Positions 62,999 through 64,000 of a stretch of DNA of 64,000 nt are shown here, one piece after another. A program made the translations under genes and the position numbers. Source of the stretch: Aquimarina spongiae. GTDB lineage: Bacteria > Bacteroidota > Bacteroidia > Flavobacteriales > Flavobacteriaceae. Numbering within the stretch: the stretch's first letter is position 1; each line of letters begins with the position of its first letter. The stretch spans positions 372,001 to 436,000 of the forward strand of contig NZ_FQYP01000004.1 of the NCBI RefSeq assembly GCF_900141785.1, in the 5' to 3' direction. A model generated the notes under the pieces. It was not told the origin of the DNA. It ran no database searches and saw only the letters and a program-made list of their open reading frames with translations.

Positions 62999-64000
62999 TT
63001 AAAACCAAAAACCTACACTAAAGAACCACTCGCTTTCTTTCACTTCTGGGGAGTAGGTATATTTTACCTGAATGGGTCCTGCAAAGGTATCCAGGCCATA
63101 TCCTAGAGCGTAACCAGTAAATTCAGGTTCTTCAAACCATCTACCTGTGCTGAATAGTTTGTTGCCTACGTTAGCAAAATTGGCTCCAACATTTACATGA
63201 TTTTTTTTGAATATTTCATAGTCTACAGCAACAAGTCCTTTCATAAAACTTCTTCCGGTTATTCCCAAAAAATCATAGCCATAAAAAGGGATAAAATTAT
63301 TAATGGTTTTGGCACCAAAACCTCCTAATAGAAAATCCAGAGAATTAATCGCATTATTTCCAATTTTGGTTCCCGCCTCAAAAGCAATATTCATCGAAAT
63401 CTTATCCGTAATTGGTCTAGCATATCCCAATTGTGCTTTTGCGATGGAGAACTCGTCGAAACTGTCGGTAAAATCTGAAGAGAATAAATAGGTATGTATA
63501 TCTCCTTCAAACAAGATTCCTTTGGAGGGGAAATATTTATTGTCGTAAGTGTCAAATTTGAAATAACCAAAAGCACTCCAATAATCACTATCATCAAAAA
63601 CGGTTCTAGGAATTTGGTTTTCGTCTTCACCAAAAGTTTCAGAAATGATCCGTAGGCGTTTATATTCTGCACCCAACCCAACAGAGAAAGTTTGGTTCAA
63701 CAGGGTTTCTGCATAGAATTGAAGATTAAAATCGGTATAATCAATGTCGATGGTATTAATCCCCAGGTTTGGGATTTCGCCAAACTGTCCGATAAAACTA
63801 AAGTCAAACGCTTTGGTGAAATTGGTGTAGCTGTATTTAAGCCCAGTACTCCAATAAAATCCTTTATCGATATAATAATCAAGATTATATCTGATATTAT
63901 CCCCCAACGCCACATCCAGGGAGAGAACATCATTATTAAATAACAAACTTTTGCGGGTCACATTAACAAGAGCAGCGGTTTGGTATAAGTCGTCATAATG
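62999..64000 (-). CDS. Outer-membrane barrel of a patatin-like phospholipase (truncated by window end)
   Basis: The frame is open to the last base, so this is a C-terminal fragment of about 333 residues. It is all alternating beta strands ending in the outer-membrane signature SVGFWF. The order of strands (NDVLSLDVALGDNIRYNLDY, FPSKGILFEGDIHTYLF, LDFLLGGFGAKTINNFIPFY) matches the D15/BamA-type barrel fused to patatin-like phospholipases in Bacteroidota. The patatin domain would lie beyond the window, so the phospholipase part is inference. Confidence 0.75.
   Translation of the reverse strand, partial: HYDDLYQTAALVNVTRKSLLFNNDVLSLDVALGDNIRYNLDYYIDKGFYWSTGLKYSYTNFTKAFDFSFIGQFGEIPNLGINTIDIDYTDFNLQFYAETLLNQTFSVGLGAEYKRLRIISETFGEDENQIPRTVFDDSDYWSAFGYFKFDTYDNKYFPSKGILFEGDIHTYLFSSDFTDSFDEFSIAKAQLGYARPITDKISMNIAFEAGTKIGNNAINSLDFLLGGFGAKTINNFIPFYGYDFLGITGRSFMKGLVAVDYEIFKKNHVNVGANFANVGNKLFSTGRWFEEPEFTGYALGYGLDTFAGPIQVKYTYSPEVKESEWFFSVGFWF

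Overview
This window is ordinary chromosomal DNA of a low-GC member of the phylum Bacteroidota, most probably the family Flavobacteriaceae. The evidence is a type IX secretion sorting domain, several lipoproteins with a Bacteroidota-style signal, TonB receptors with carboxypeptidase-regulatory N-termini, almost no Shine-Dalgarno sequences, and many -7 promoter boxes of the Bacteroidota form TAnnTTTG. A genus (for example Aquimarina-like) is only a guess. No phage, insertion sequence, integrase, CRISPR array or rRNA operon was seen; two tRNA genes are present.

Layout. 0-5.2 kb: end of an AddB-like nuclease gene, an alpha/beta hydrolase, then a three-gene unit (small Cys/His protein, ZnuD-like TonB receptor, acidic lipoprotein) that looks like metal uptake. 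5.2-10.5 kb: the most unusual part. It holds two copies of a structured element ending in a terminator, an unannotated 44-residue GG-leader peptide gene of the Bacteroidota natural-product/class I lanthipeptide type, a membrane-anchored TPR/AraC regulator, and an erythromycin-esterase-family protein. A shared DNA motif lies upstream of all three protein genes. 10.5-25.2 kb: tRNA-Ala, universal stress protein, coupled GNAT-MATE pair, enoyl-CoA hydratase, QueD, LpxH, a T9SS-secreted fascin-like protein, an ABC ATPase, prolyl oligopeptidase, Asd, MscL, Alr and Tdk. 25.2-35 kb: a compact plus-strand run (hypothetical, DoxX, RsmI, UDG, HopJ), an M50 peptidase whose start lies in a 21-bp perfect inverted repeat, RecJ, and a minus-strand FAD oxidase-MtgA-GreA-like operon. 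35-41 kb: fatty-acid and cell-envelope housekeeping (AccC, AccB, FabH, L32, YceD, PdxA, RibE).

41-50 kb: two small unannotated genes, a promoter boxed in by twin palindromes, an acyltransferase-like membrane protein, tRNA-Met/Ile2, Mce, RbfA-LolE, DusB, and LepA with a structured 5' leader. 50-64 kb: HAD phosphatase, YjbQ, an Oar-type TonB receptor, a minus-strand run DUF3108-tryptophan dioxygenase-M23 peptidase-Pgi, the tyrosine-degradation genes hppD and hmgA, and the barrel end of a patatin-like outer-membrane protein.

The best candidate for an undescribed system is the 5.8-10.4 kb peptide/regulator/esterase group. The next best are the duplicated RNA element beside it, the lepA leader RNA, and the twin-palindrome promoter at 42.0 kb. 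All were read by eye: no alignment, folding or database search was run.
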